Both the position numbers and the translations under genes were made by a program. 64,000 nt of DNA from Ruminococcus sp. AM22-13. GTDB lineage: Bacteria; Bacillota; Clostridia; Lachnospirales; Lachnospiraceae. The DNA is taken from positions 115,499 through 179,498 of the forward strand of contig NZ_QRIL01000003.1 of NCBI RefSeq assembly GCF_003471165.1, read 5' to 3'. The number at the start of each line of letters is the position of its first letter. Position 1 is the stretch's first letter. Positions 25,371 to 35,129 of the stretch are shown here, in pieces. Below the pieces are notes generated by a model. The model saw only the letters and a list, made by a program, of their open reading frames with translations. It ran no database searches and was not told the DNA's origin.

Positions 25371-26861
25371 ATGCTATATGCAAACATTAAGAAATTAGTA
25401 CAATACGGAGTAGAAACAGGACTGACACCGGCCTGTGAGAAGAATTACACAACAAATCTTCTGCTGGATGTTTTTAAAGAAGATGAATATGTAGAGCCTG
25501 AAGAGGAATACACAGACATCAACCTGGAAGTAGTATTAAATGCACTTCTGGATGAAGCGGTAAAGAGAAACCTTATTGAAGACAGCATCGTTTACAGAGA
25601 TCTTTTTGATACAAAGCTTATGAATTGTCTGATGCCTCGTCCGGCACAGGTACAGAAGGAATTCTGGAGCAGATATGAGAAAGATCCGCAGGAGGCAACC
25701 GATTACTTCTATAAACTCAGCCAGGACAGTAATTACATTCGCCGTTATCGTGTAGAGAAAGACCAGAAATGGACAGTAGACAGTGATTATGGTAAGATTG
25801 ACATTACCATTAATCTTTCCAAACCGGAGAAGGATCCAAAGGCGATCGCAGCAGCCAAGCTTGTAAAATCCAGCAGCTACCCGAAATGCCTGCTTTGCCC
25901 GGAGAATGAAGGATATGCAGGAAGAGTAAATCATCCTGCCAGAGAGAACCACAGAATTATCCCGATTACTGTAAATGACAGCCCATGGGGATTCCAGTAT
26001 TCTCCATATGTATATTACAATGAACATTGTATTGTTTTCAACAGCCAGCATATTCCAATGAAGATCGAGAAGAATACATTTATCAAGCTTTTTGATTTTG
26101 TAAAACTTTTCCCACATTACTTCCTTGGTTCTAATGCAGACCTGCCGATCGTAGGCGGTTCCATTTTAAGTCACGATCATTTCCAGGGTGGACATTACAC
26201 ATTTGCAATGGCTAAAGCGCCGATCGAGAAGCATGTGACGATCCCAGGATACGAAGATGTAGAAGCAGGAATTGTTAAATGGCCATTATCCGTCTTAAGA
26301 ATCCGTCACAAAGATGAGAAGAGACTGGTAGAGCTTGCAACACATGTTCTGGAAGTATGGAGAGACTATACAGATGAGAGTGCATTCATCTTTGCTGAAA
26401 CTGACGGAGAACCACATAATACGATCACACCGATCGCCCGCCGCTCAGGAGACATGTTTGAGCTGGATCTTACTCTGAGAAATAATATCACTACAGAGGA
26501 ACATCCTCTCGGTGTATATCATCCGCATGCAGAGTATCATCATATTAAGAAGGAAAATATTGGTCTGATCGAAGTAATGGGACTTGCTGTTCTTCCGGCA
26601 AGACTGAAAGAAGAACTGGAGCTTCTGGCAGAATATATTCTGGAAGGAAAAGATATCTCTTCAAATGAGAAGATTGAGAAACACGCAGCATGGGTTGCAG
26701 AATTTCTTCCAAAATATGACAACCTTGATAAAGACAACATTCAGGATGTTCTCAGAAAAGAAGTCGGCAATGTATTTGTTCATGTACTGGAAGATGCCGG
26801 CGTATATAAATGCACTGCAGATGGCAGAGCTGCATTTATGAGATTTATTGATACATTATAA
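25371..26861 (+). CDS. galT: UDP-glucose--hexose-1-phosphate uridylyltransferase (GalT2 family)
   Basis: The 496-residue enzyme exchanges UMP between UDP-glucose and galactose-1-phosphate in the Leloir pathway. The length and the LSHDHFQGG motif with its flanking residues fit the longer Firmicutes GalT2 type rather than the 350-residue GalT1 type; CLLCPENEGYAGR holds a Cys pair. ACGGAGGAAATGTACC precedes the ATG. Other Leloir genes are not in the window. Confidence 0.95.
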   Translation: MLYANIKKLVQYGVETGLTPACEKNYTTNLLLDVFKEDEYVEPEEEYTDINLEVVLNALLDEAVKRNLIEDSIVYRDLFDTKLMNCLMPRPAQVQKEFWSRYEKDPQEATDYFYKLSQDSNYIRRYRVEKDQKWTVDSDYGKIDITINLSKPEKDPKAIAAAKLVKSSSYPKCLLCPENEGYAGRVNHPARENHRIIPITVNDSPWGFQYSPYVYYNEHCIVFNSQHIPMKIEKNTFIKLFDFVKLFPHYFLGSNADLPIVGGSILSHDHFQGGHYTFAMAKAPIEKHVTIPGYEDVEAGIVKWPLSVLRIRHKDEKRLVELATHVLEVWRDYTDESAFIFAETDGEPHNTITPIARRSGDMFELDLTLRNNITTEEHPLGVYHPHAEYHHIKKENIGLIEVMGLAVLPARLKEELELLAEYILEGKDISSNEKIEKHAAWVAEFLPKYDNLDKDNIQDVLRKEVGNVFVHVLEDAGVYKCTADGRAAFMRFIDTL

Positions 26862-26867
26862 TCTTAT

Positions 26868-26919
26868 GTAACTATTCAGCAGTTTACAGGTTAAACAATA
26901 CCGGACACCGAACAGTTAC
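26868..26919 (+). repeat. Short GTTAC-type element, 52 bp
   Basis: GTAACTATTCAGCAG at the left is identical to the start of the 143-bp elements, and CCGAACAGTTAC closes it. A 20-bp palindrome GTTACTGT-ATGC-ACAGTAAC follows at 26949-26968. No clear 8-bp duplication. It starts six bases after the galT stop codon. Confidence 0.6.
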
Positions 26920-26989
26920 AGTTTTACCAACATAAGAAAACGAAAAATGTTACTGTATGCACAGTAACCAAAAGATTACATAATCAGGA

Positions 26990-27145
26990 CATAAATTTGT
27001 TATTATTTGTATAGTGATCCGTAATTTATTTAAGGTTATGTGATGGGAGCAGCTGAAGAAATTTGGGCGAAAAGCGATATTTTGTTTTTGAATGTTTGGG
27101 AATGAATAAAGAACGTCCCGCACATTTAATGGCGGGACGTTTTTG
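26990..27145 (+). promoter_or_regulatory. Candidate regulated leader ending in a terminator before the SGNH gene
   Basis: About 110 nt of non-coding sequence (with GGTTATGTGATGGGAGCAGC at 27033-27052) is followed by the terminator AACGTCCCGC / GCGGGACGTTTTT (27112-27145). The terminator sits only 8 bp before the GGAGG site of the following gene, an arrangement typical of attenuation. I see no c-di-GMP, SAM or other riboswitch signature, so the class is unknown; the terminator could also simply end upstream transcription. Confidence 0.5.
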
Positions 27146-27161
27146 TAAAATGGAGGTAATT

Positions 27162-29609
27162 ATGTATAGAAAAAGACACAGAAGAGGAAGGCGCCTGGCT
27201 AGTGTGATTCTTGCAGCGGTAATGGTAACGACTGCAATACCAGCGCAGGCAGCAGAGTTTGGTGCTCCGGAGAATTTAGAGGATATTTTCAGTTCAGGAG
27301 AAGAGGATTCTGTCACAGGAACCGATGATGGAACAGCAACAGCGGCTTCATCACCGGAAACAGGAACACAGGATACGACATCTCCAATATCGGAAGGAAC
27401 GGTTACCCCGACAGTGACACCTTCAGCAGATGATACTCCAACAGTAACACCTTCGGCAGATAATACCCCAACAGTAACACCGTTGCCGAGTGAAACGCCA
27501 ATCCCGTCAGTTACACCGGCTTTATCAGTTACGCCGACTCCGGCTCCAACACCAACTATTAATCCGGAGAAAGAAGTGATGCTTCGTTTTATAGACGGAG
27601 AGGGAAATGAGTGTGAACAGCTCAGAACAGTGCTGGAGTGGAATGAGTCTCTGATTCTGCCAAATGTGCCGGATTCACAGGCACCGGATCTGTGGAAACT
27701 TGAGAAAGATGAGAAGCTTAATGATGCGATCACACTTAAAGGCGGTGATCTTCTCACTCTGAAGAAAGGCGAGAGCTGGAATATATTCATTCAGAATGGA
27801 ATTTTAAATTTCTATATGCCAAAGAAATGCACGATTTCTCTTTATAATAATTCAGGAACAGGTGTATTTCCAAATGGTATTCTTCAAGTATACGAAACAA
27901 ATACGGCTATACTTCCGGATATGCCATATAGCAAATATATCAATTATGGCTGGACCGACACAAAAGGCAGCAGTGAAGTGAAATATGACCTGAATTCAGA
28001 GTATACGGTACTTGGGGATACAAACTTCTATATCGTACGCCGTACAGCGCTGCAAGTGAATTTCATGACAAATACCGGGGCAAGTAACAGTAACTTTACC
28101 AGTCTTAACCAGAAGATAGGAAAGGGGCTTACTGTGAAAATGCCGGAAGTACCTGCCAAAACAGGATACCAGGCACTGGGTTGGTCTAAGAGTAAAAATG
28201 CAACCAAGGCTACCTATAAGGTTTCACAGGAAGTAAAAGTATCATCAACGCTGAATCTCTATGCAGTATATAAGAAACTGCCATATAAAGTCAGCTTTAA
28301 CAACAACAGTGGAACAAGTACCAGTAAAACATATACAGCGCTTATGATGTATGCGTCCAGGAATCAGACCGTCACATTACCGGCAGTTCCGAAGGCAAAA
28401 GGCTATACAAATCTGGGATGGACAACTGTAAAAGGTGACACCACAGTGGAATATAACGAAGGGGACACTGTAAAAATTACAAAAAGTGTGCAGTTTTACG
28501 CGGTGCGCAGAAAGAGTAAGTATTACACAGTTAACTATTATCTGGGAAATGGAAGCAGCAATTCGGCCTATAAGAAACTCAGCCAGACAGTAGAAGAAGG
28601 AACAGTTATTACATTTGCAAAAGTCCCGGCGAGAACCGGTTATGTCAATCTGGGCTGGTCAACCAGCAAGAATGCTACAAAAGCAACAACAAAGACAACC
28701 TATACGGTAAACAAAAATGTAAACTTTTATGCTGTACAAAAGAAGGCAGTATTATTGACACTTCGAAGATATGACGGAAGCGTATGGCAGAAGACGACTC
28801 TGGCGAAAGGCTCTACCTATTCTCTGCCAGGAGTAAGAGATGCAGAAGGCTATACTTTCATGGGATGGTCATCAAAACCAATGCAGTCTGTGAATCCGGA
28901 ATATGAGGCAGAAGAGAAGATTACAGTAAACGGTAATATGAACCTGTATGCAGTAGTATTTAACAGATCAACAGAAAAAGATCTTACAGAAGCTGAGCTC
29001 CCGCAGGTAGATATCTATAAATACAAACAGGTAATCTTTGTGGGCGATTCCCGTACAGAATTTATGGAGAATGTTCTGAAGGGAATGGGAGAATCAGCAA
29101 TTAAAAATGTGAAGTTTGTCTGCTCTGCGGGAAAGAAATTAGACTGGCTTACTACCACAGGATGGTCACAGCTTTATGCTATGGTGCAGAAGGACACCAA
29201 CAGTATTCTTTCTAAGAAAACAGCGGTAATTTTTAACTTTGGAGTAAATGATCTGTCAGATTATGCAGATTATGTAGAATATTATAACTGGATTGCACCG
29301 CAGCTTAAAGGTAAAGGATGCGAACTGTATTTCATGTCAGTAAATCCGTTGAACCGTACGATGCTTTCAAATACAGGACGAGCAGACCGAAGCGAAGCGG
29401 CAGTCAGATCCTTTAACGATTATATGAAGGCAAATCTTTCTTCTGCATATACTTATATCGATATGTACTCCTACCTGAAATCCACAGGCTACAGCTTTGC
29501 CAGTGATCACTATGGAGCAGGAACTATCGATGATGGTCTGCATTATACGGCAAAAACATACAAGCGAATTTATGCCAAGTGTATAAATTCGCTGAGGGTA
29601 CCAAGATAG
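27162..29609 (+). CDS. Secreted SGNH hydrolase with InlB-like repeats
   Basis: The 815-residue protein has a basic signal peptide (RKRHRRGRRLASVILAAVMVTTAIPAQAA), a Thr/Pro linker with repeats such as TPTVTPSAD (about 80-135), then four to five repeats of about 70 residues with GY..LGW.......TY.V.....FYAV, like InlB B-repeats. The C-terminal SGNH hydrolase domain has IFVGDSR (about 627), NFGVND (about 694) and DGLHY (about 790) for the Ser, Asn and Asp-His. It probably removes acyl groups from a surface or host glycan; the substrate is unknown. GGAGGTAATT supports ATG 27162. Confidence 0.85.
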   Translation: MYRKRHRRGRRLASVILAAVMVTTAIPAQAAEFGAPENLEDIFSSGEEDSVTGTDDGTATAASSPETGTQDTTSPISEGTVTPTVTPSADDTPTVTPSADNTPTVTPLPSETPIPSVTPALSVTPTPAPTPTINPEKEVMLRFIDGEGNECEQLRTVLEWNESLILPNVPDSQAPDLWKLEKDEKLNDAITLKGGDLLTLKKGESWNIFIQNGILNFYMPKKCTISLYNNSGTGVFPNGILQVYETNTAILPDMPYSKYINYGWTDTKGSSEVKYDLNSEYTVLGDTNFYIVRRTALQVNFMTNTGASNSNFTSLNQKIGKGLTVKMPEVPAKTGYQALGWSKSKNATKATYKVSQEVKVSSTLNLYAVYKKLPYKVSFNNNSGTSTSKTYTALMMYASRNQTVTLPAVPKAKGYTNLGWTTVKGDTTVEYNEGDTVKITKSVQFYAVRRKSKYYTVNYYLGNGSSNSAYKKLSQTVEEGTVITFAKVPARTGYVNLGWSTSKNATKATTKTTYTVNKNVNFYAVQKKAVLLTLRRYDGSVWQKTTLAKGSTYSLPGVRDAEGYTFMGWSSKPMQSVNPEYEAEEKITVNGNMNLYAVVFNRSTEKDLTEAELPQVDIYKYKQVIFVGDSRTEFMENVLKGMGESAIKNVKFVCSAGKKLDWLTTTGWSQLYAMVQKDTNSILSKKTAVIFNFGVNDLSDYADYVEYYNWIAPQLKGKGCELYFMSVNPLNRTMLSNTGRADRSEAAVRSFNDYMKANLSSAYTYIDMYSYLKSTGYSFASDHYGAGTIDDGLHYTAKTYKRIYAKCINSLRVPR

Positions 29610-29616
29610 GATAAAA

Positions 29617-29643
29617 GTTACTATTCGTTTCGTACCCGGTAAC
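29617..29643 (+). mobile_element. 27-bp GTTAC-type palindrome with near-perfect 8-bp flanking repeat
   Basis: GTTAC and GTAAC close a 27-bp element starting seven bases after the SGNH stop codon. The flanking octamers are GGATAAAA (29609-29616) and GAATAAAA (29644-29651), matching at 7 of 8 positions. Confidence 0.5.
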
Positions 29644-29705
29644 GAATAAAAAACACAGTAAATACCAGATTACTCCTTGCGTGAAATCAGGGAATAGTCT
29701 ATACT

Positions 29706-29750
29706 AAAAGACGAGACGGCTGTCAGACGAGAACAGCGTTTCGTCTTTTT
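29706..29750 (+). terminator. Intrinsic terminator upstream of asnS
   Basis: AAAGACGA and inner GCTGT pair with ACAGC and TTCGTCTTT, followed by TTAT. It ends upstream transcription 45 bp before asnS. No T-box signature is present for asnS. Confidence 0.8.
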
Positions 29751-29794
29751 ATGTGTAACATCCAGAACGATGAGGAGAAAGAGGAAACATAGAT

Positions 29795-31186
29795 ATGAAG
29801 TTAACAACAGTAAAAGAGATTTACAAAGAGAGAGAGAAATATCTGGACAAAGAGGTTACAGTAGGAGGATGGGTACGAAGCGTACGCGATTCCAAGACTT
29901 TTGGATTTATCGTGCTTCATGACGGAACCTTCTTTGAGACTCTGCAGGTAGTTTATCATGATACAATGGAGAACTTTGCTGAGATCAGTAAATTAAACGT
30001 AGGTGCTGCTATTATCGTCAAAGGTACACTGGTAGCTACGCCACAGGCAAAACAGCCATTTGAGATCCAGGCAACAGAAGTTACAGTAGAGGGTACTTCT
30101 GCGCCGGATTATCCGCTTCAGAAGAAACGTCACAGCCTTGAATACTTAAGAACGATCACACATCTTCGTCCGAGAACAAACACATTCCAGGCAGTATTCC
30201 GTGTACGTTCCCTGTGTGCTTATGCAATCCACCGTTTCTTCCAGGAACAGGGATTTGTTTATGTTCATACTCCACTGATCACAGGAAGTGACTGTGAGGG
30301 TGCAGGTGAGATGTTCCAGGTAACTACTCTGGATATGAACAATATTCCGACAGATGACAAGGGTGCTGTTGATTACTCTCAGGACTTCTTTGGAAAAGAA
30401 ACCAACCTGACAGTAAGTGGCCAGTTAAACTGCGAGACTTTTGCACAGGCGTTCCGCAATGTTTATACATTTGGACCGACTTTCCGTGCTGAGAACTCTA
30501 ACACTACCCGTCATGCAGCAGAATTCTGGATGATCGAGCCTGAGTGTGCTTTTGCAGATTTAAATGACAACATGGATCTGGCAGAGGCAATGCTGAAGTA
30601 TGTAATTCGTTATGTGCTTGAGAACGCACCGGAAGAGATGAATTTCTTCAACTCTTTCATTGATAAAGGACTTCTGGACAGACTGAACCATGTAATCAAC
30701 TCTGAGTTTGGTCATGTTACTTATACAGAGGCAGTAGAACTTCTGGAGAAGAACAACGATAAATTTGATTATAAAGTATTCTGGGGATGCGATCTGCAGA
30801 CAGAGCATGAGCGTTATCTGACAGAGGAAATCTTTAAGAAACCAGTATTTGTAACAGATTATCCGAAGGAGATCAAGGCATTCTACATGAAGATGAATGA
30901 GGATAACAAGACTGTTGCGGCTATGGACTGTCTGGTACCGGGAATCGGTGAGATTATCGGTGGAAGCCAGAGAGAAGATGATATTGAGAAACTTGAGAAA
31001 CGTATGGATGAGCTGGGACTTAAGAAAGAAGATTATGATTTCTATCTTGATCTTCGTAAATATGGTTCCACACGCCATTCAGGGTTTGGTCTTGGATTTG
31101 AACGTTGCGTAATGTACCTTACCGGCATGGGCAACATCCGTGACGTAATTCCATTCCCAAGAACTGTTAAGAATTGTGACTTATAA
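29795..31186 (+). CDS. asnS: Asparaginyl-tRNA synthetase
   Basis: The 463-residue class II synthetase charges tRNA-Asn. It has an N-terminal OB-fold anticodon-binding domain ([24 protein letters not shown]), motif 2 in [22 protein letters not shown] and motif 3 in [15 protein letters not shown]. Length and the NSNT signature distinguish it from AspS and LysS. A GAGGAGAAAGAGG site precedes the start. It lies upstream of the SbcD-like gene with a 19-bp gap. Confidence 0.96.
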   Translation: MKLTTVKEIYKEREKYLDKEVTVGGWVRSVRDSKTFGFIVLHDGTFFETLQVVYHDTMENFAEISKLNVGAAIIVKGTLVATPQAKQPFEIQATEVTVEGTSAPDYPLQKKRHSLEYLRTITHLRPRTNTFQAVFRVRSLCAYAIHRFFQEQGFVYVHTPLITGSDCEGAGEMFQVTTLDMNNIPTDDKGAVDYSQDFFGKETNLTVSGQLNCETFAQAFRNVYTFGPTFRAENSNTTRHAAEFWMIEPECAFADLNDNMDLAEAMLKYVIRYVLENAPEEMNFFNSFIDKGLLDRLNHVINSEFGHVTYTEAVELLEKNNDKFDYKVFWGCDLQTEHERYLTEEIFKKPVFVTDYPKEIKAFYMKMNEDNKTVAAMDCLVPGIGEIIGGSQREDDIEKLEKRMDELGLKKEDYDFYLDLRKYGSTRHSGFGLGFERCVMYLTGMGNIRDVIPFPRTVKNCDL

Positions 31187-31204
31187 TAAGAAAGAGAGAT
31201 TGGC

Positions 31205-32257
31205 ATGAGATTTATTCATCTTGCAGATGTACACCTTGGAGCGGTCCCGGACAGGGGCTGCCCATGGAGCAGCAGGCGGGAGGAAGAAATCTGGGAAACT
31301 TTCCGCCGGGTTATTGCGGGTATCCGTGAGAATCCGGTGGATTTGTTATTTATAGCAGGAGATTTATTCCACCGCCAGCCTCTTTTACGGGAGCTAAAAG
31401 AAGTAAACTACCTGTTTTCCACCATACCGGATACAAGAATCTATCTGATGGCAGGAAACCATGACTACATCAAGGCAGATTCTTTTTACCGGGACTTTCA
31501 GTGGGAAAAGAATGTGACATTTTTTAAGAATGAACAGCTTACATGTGTCAAGGATGAGAAACTGGACGTTTATGTATATGGATTGAGCTATGAGCATCAG
31601 GAGATTGATAAACCGCTGTATGATGCGGTGCGTCCGGTGGAGGGAGAAGGACTTCATATTCTCCTCGCGCATGGCGGTGATGCAAACCATATTCCCATGA
31701 ATATCAGATCGATCGTTTCTTCAGGATTTGACTATGTTGCGCTTGGACACATTCATAAACCACAGATTCTGATCAGGGATAATGCGGCTTATGCGGGCGC
31801 GTTAGAGCCTATTGACAGAAATGACCTTGGTGAGCATGGATACATAGAAGGGCATCTGGAAAATGGAAGACTTAAGACAACCTTTGTTCCTTTTGCCTGT
31901 CGTTCTTATGAACAGATTCTTCTGATGCTGCGTGAGGATTCTACGCAGGCATCACTTGAGGACATGCTGAAAGCAGATCTGGCAAGCAAAGGGCGTATGA
32001 ATATTTACAGGATCGTGGTCAGAGGAACCAGGGCACCGGAGCTTTTGCTGCTTCCAGAGAGACTGAAATCATTCGGATATGTGACAGAAGTACTGGACGA
32101 GTCCAGGCCGGCATATGATCTGGAAACACTTCAGAAGAAATATAGTGGAACATTGATCGGCGACTATATCAGCTATTTCCTTGAGAAAGACAGAAATATC
32201 GTGGAGGAGAAGGCTTTGTATTATGGCCTTCAGGCTCTGCTGGAGACAAGCAGGTGA
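31205..32257 (+). CDS. SbcD/Mre11-like (YhaO-type) DNA repair metallophosphoesterase
   Basis: The 350-residue protein has the calcineurin-like phosphoesterase motifs FIHLADVHLG, FIAGDLFH, MAGNHD, LLAHGGD and ALGHIHK. With the following ATPase it should form an SbcCD-like nuclease complex acting on DNA ends. Size and pairing resemble B. subtilis YhaO/YhaN more than SbcD/SbcC. The start ATG at 31205 follows AAGAAAGAGAG. Confidence 0.88.
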   Translation: MRFIHLADVHLGAVPDRGCPWSSRREEEIWETFRRVIAGIRENPVDLLFIAGDLFHRQPLLRELKEVNYLFSTIPDTRIYLMAGNHDYIKADSFYRDFQWEKNVTFFKNEQLTCVKDEKLDVYVYGLSYEHQEIDKPLYDAVRPVEGEGLHILLAHGGDANHIPMNIRSIVSSGFDYVALGHIHKPQILIRDNAAYAGALEPIDRNDLGEHGYIEGHLENGRLKTTFVPFACRSYEQILLMLREDSTQASLEDMLKADLASKGRMNIYRIVVRGTRAPELLLLPERLKSFGYVTEVLDESRPAYDLETLQKKYSGTLIGDYISYFLEKDRNIVEEKALYYGLQALLETSR

Positions 32258-32267
32258 CAGGTAAGCT

Positions 32268-33818
32268 ATGATTATCAGAAAGTTAAATATTAAAAACTTT
32301 GGGAAAGTCCATGATAAGACTCTGGAATTTTCCCCGGGTATTAATGTTCTCTATGGAGAGAATGAGAGTGGCAAAACCACGATTCATACTTTTATAAAGA
32401 GTATGCTCTTTGGACTGACCAGAATGCGTGGAAAGGCTGCGAGAAACGATACCTACAATACATATGAACCATGGGAAAATCCGGGAGTGTATGGCGGTAT
32501 TATATGGTTTAACAGTAAAGACCATGACTACCGTCTGTCCAGAAATTTTCAGAAAGATCATGTTCTGGCAGAGTTGCTGAATGAGGATACGAAAGAACTG
32601 GCAGATATTGATGAGGTGGGACTGGAGAAAATCTTTGGAAATATCAGTGAGGCTATTTACGATAATACAGTTTCTGTTGCGCAGCTTAAGAGCGTAACAG
32701 GTCAGGACCTGGTACGTGAACTTCAGAATTATATGGCAAGTTATCAGGGAGCGGGAGACAGCTCCATAGATCTTGGACGTGCCATGCAGATGCTGAAAAT
32801 GTCAAGAAAAGGCTACCAGGTACAGGCAGACCGGAAGCAGAAGGAAACAGAAACAGAACAGCAGAAGCTTCAGGCAAAGATGGATTATGTGATAAATGAA
32901 ATGAATGATCTGAAAGAAAAACTTGCAGATATTGATGAGAAGGAAGGTTCTCTTGGGATGCGCCCCGGTGATGAAAATGGTGCGGTTCTTCTGGACGAGA
33001 GACTTGCAGAGACAAGAAAGAAAAGAAATGGATTTGCTATGGGAATGTTGGTGTCAGCGGCAGTCGGAATCATAGCGCTGATTTTATCTGCGATTATGGC
33101 GGACAGCGTTGTGGTGAGCATTGTTGTTGCCGTTATAGCTGCGATGCTGGTGGGATTCTGTGGAAAACAGCAGATGAAATACGCAAGAGAATTTCAGAAG
33201 AGAATGCGTATGAAGAGTCGCTGGATGTCCAGACAGGAGAAACTGAAATGGAGCAAAGAAAGCCTTAAACAGGATTATGACGAGAAAGAGACGGCACTCC
33301 GTAATCTTCAGGAAGAATATCAGGAATATGAAGAGAATTCCTATCTGCCGACGTCAGAGGAGATGGAAGTGCAGGCTTTAAATATGGCTATGGAAACGAT
33401 TGAGATGCTTTCAGGAAATATCCATCATCAGGTAGGCAGAAAACTTCGGATCCGTACTTCTCAGATATTAAGTGAAATTACCGGCGGAAAGTATCAGGAA
33501 GTCCTCATGGATGCAGGATTCCGTATGACAGTGAATACCGGTGACAGAACAGTAGCGCTGGAACGTCTCAGCAGAGGGACAATGGAACAGATCTACTTTG
33601 CACTTCGTATGGCGGCAGGTGAGCTTCTGTGCCAGGAAGAGAGTTTTCCGGTGATACTGGATGATGTATTTGGCATGTATGATGAAGAACGGCTCGCGGC
33701 AGTTCTCAGATGGATGCATAAAGAAAATAAACAGATCATTATCAGTACCTGCCATAAACGGGAGATGGAGATTCTGGACAGGGAAGGAATTCCATATCAA
33801 AAATTGATTCTTTCATAA
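32268..33818 (+). CDS. Short SbcC/YhaN-like AAA ATPase with two central membrane-like segments
   Basis: The 516-residue protein has Walker A GENESGKTT (30-38), FGNISEAIYDNTVSVAQL, and a C-terminal signature ERLSRGTMEQIYFALRMA followed by Walker B FPVILDDVFGMYD. Between short coiled coils (about 185-225 and 310-365) two hydrophobic stretches (about 257-277 and 281-297) replace the long coiled-coil arms of SbcC/Rad50. It is about half the length of YhaN. It probably works with the adjacent phosphoesterase on DNA, possibly at the membrane. Confidence 0.82.
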   Translation: MIIRKLNIKNFGKVHDKTLEFSPGINVLYGENESGKTTIHTFIKSMLFGLTRMRGKAARNDTYNTYEPWENPGVYGGIIWFNSKDHDYRLSRNFQKDHVLAELLNEDTKELADIDEVGLEKIFGNISEAIYDNTVSVAQLKSVTGQDLVRELQNYMASYQGAGDSSIDLGRAMQMLKMSRKGYQVQADRKQKETETEQQKLQAKMDYVINEMNDLKEKLADIDEKEGSLGMRPGDENGAVLLDERLAETRKKRNGFAMGMLVSAAVGIIALILSAIMADSVVVSIVVAVIAAMLVGFCGKQQMKYAREFQKRMRMKSRWMSRQEKLKWSKESLKQDYDEKETALRNLQEEYQEYEENSYLPTSEEMEVQALNMAMETIEMLSGNIHHQVGRKLRIRTSQILSEITGGKYQEVLMDAGFRMTVNTGDRTVALERLSRGTMEQIYFALRMAAGELLCQEESFPVILDDVFGMYDEERLAAVLRWMHKENKQIIISTCHKREMEILDREGIPYQKLILS

Positions 33819-33821
33819 ATA

Positions 33822-33890
33822 AAAAAGAGAGATTATATGTAATTACTCCGAAATGTGTTAACAGGAGTTAAACATATAATCTCTCTTTTT
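33822..33890 (+). terminator. Bidirectional intrinsic terminator between SbcC-like gene and prs
   Basis: AAAAAGAGAGATTATATGT and ACATATAATCTCTCTTTTT are perfect complements with A and T runs on both flanks. It serves the convergent genes on both strands. Confidence 0.92.
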
Positions 33891-33937
33891 ATGAGTCAGT
33901 CGGATATCTGCAATCCGCCTTTGTTACTTATTAGTTA

Positions 33938-35125
33938 TTATTTTTCCTTATACTGAGCCATGTAATTGCTTACACAACGGTTGATTCTGTCAACCGGGTT
34001 GAGCAGATGGCTGACGGACTGGTCATGATTCAGAGTATCAATGATCAGGGCAATATATTTACTCATATCGCAGGAGATATAATAGTCTTTTGCGAGAAGC
34101 TCAGGAGACTGGTAGATCAGGTTTGTGGTAAGCAGTTTGTCAAACACACCTGCTTTATGAGCTTCGTCAAATTTCTCAAGTCCATCTGTGAACAGTCCGA
34201 AAGTAGAACAGATATAAATTCTGCCGGCGCCTCTTTCTTTAAGAAGAGAAGAAATCTTAATAACTGTATCACCGGAGGAAATCATATCATCGATCAGAAT
34301 CATATCCTTGCCTTTAAGGTTTGGTCCAAGGAATTCGTAAGCTGCGATCGGATGACGTCCGTTGATTCTCTTGGAGTAGTCAAGACGTTTATAATACATA
34401 CCCATATCAACACCAAGAATGTTGGCAAGATAAATTGCACGATTCATACTTCCCTCATCAGGGCTGATAATCATAAAGTGATCATTGTCAATATGCAGTC
34501 CTTCTTCGTTTTTGAGAAGAGCCTTGATGAACTGATAGGATGGCTGCACTGTTTCAAATCCATGCAGTGGTGTTGCATTCTGTACACGAGCGTCATGTGC
34601 ATCGAATGTAATGATGTTCTCCACACCCATGCTTACAAGTTCCTGAAGTGCTGTTGCGCAGTCCAGGGACTCTCTGCCGCTGCGGATATTCTGGCGGCTT
34701 TCATACAGATATGGCATAATAACGTTTACTCTGCGGGCCTTTCCGCCGATAGCGCCGATAACACGTTTCAGATCCTGAAAATGGTCATCAGGGGACATAA
34801 GATTCTTATACGGTCCAATATTATAGGTAAGACTGTAGTTACATACATCAACCATCAGATAGATATCATCACCACGTACGGATTCCATGATCGTGCATTT
34901 CGCTTCACCGGAACCGAAACGTGCTGTCTGAACCGGGATCAGATAGGAATCTCTCTGATATCCCTCGAATGCAAAAGAATCAAACTCTTCGTGGCTGCGT
35001 TCCTTGCGCCACTGCACCAGCCATTCGTTTACTTTCTCACCCAGATCCTTACAGCTGATCAGAGGGATCAGACCAAGTCTGCCCACCGGAAGTGTAGTTA
35101 AATCTTTAGTTGTTGCCTGTGCCAT
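33938..35125 (-). CDS. prs: Ribose-phosphate pyrophosphokinase
   Basis: The enzyme makes PRPP from ribose-5-phosphate and ATP for nucleotide, His and Trp synthesis. It contains IITFDAHDARVQNATP and the PRPP-binding loop MILIDDMISSGDT. At 395 residues it is about 80 longer than classical Prs (about 315), with extra sequence at both ends and weaker matches in the flexible loop (KRLDYSKRING), so it belongs to a divergent branch. It follows the DnaI-like gene on the same strand with 4 bp between them. Confidence 0.9.
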   Translation of the reverse strand: MAQATTKDLTTLPVGRLGLIPLISCKDLGEKVNEWLVQWRKERSHEEFDSFAFEGYQRDSYLIPVQTARFGSGEAKCTIMESVRGDDIYLMVDVCNYSLTYNIGPYKNLMSPDDHFQDLKRVIGAIGGKARRVNVIMPYLYESRQNIRSGRESLDCATALQELVSMGVENIITFDAHDARVQNATPLHGFETVQPSYQFIKALLKNEEGLHIDNDHFMIISPDEGSMNRAIYLANILGVDMGMYYKRLDYSKRINGRHPIAAYEFLGPNLKGKDMILIDDMISSGDTVIKISSLLKERGAGRIYICSTFGLFTDGLEKFDEAHKAGVFDKLLTTNLIYQSPELLAKDYYISCDMSKYIALIIDTLNHDQSVSHLLNPVDRINRCVSNYMAQYKEK

Positions 35126-35129
35126 GATT

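Noticed and set aside
29650..29794. T-box riboswitch before asnS
   Set aside because: No T-box sequence or Stem I features; the hairpin is a plain terminator for upstream transcription.
34007..35101. 364-codon open frame on the plus strand across prs
   Set aside because: It is antisense to a well-supported ribose-phosphate pyrophosphokinase with the PRPP loop; residue pattern (many Cys, His, Ile) is typical of shadow frames.
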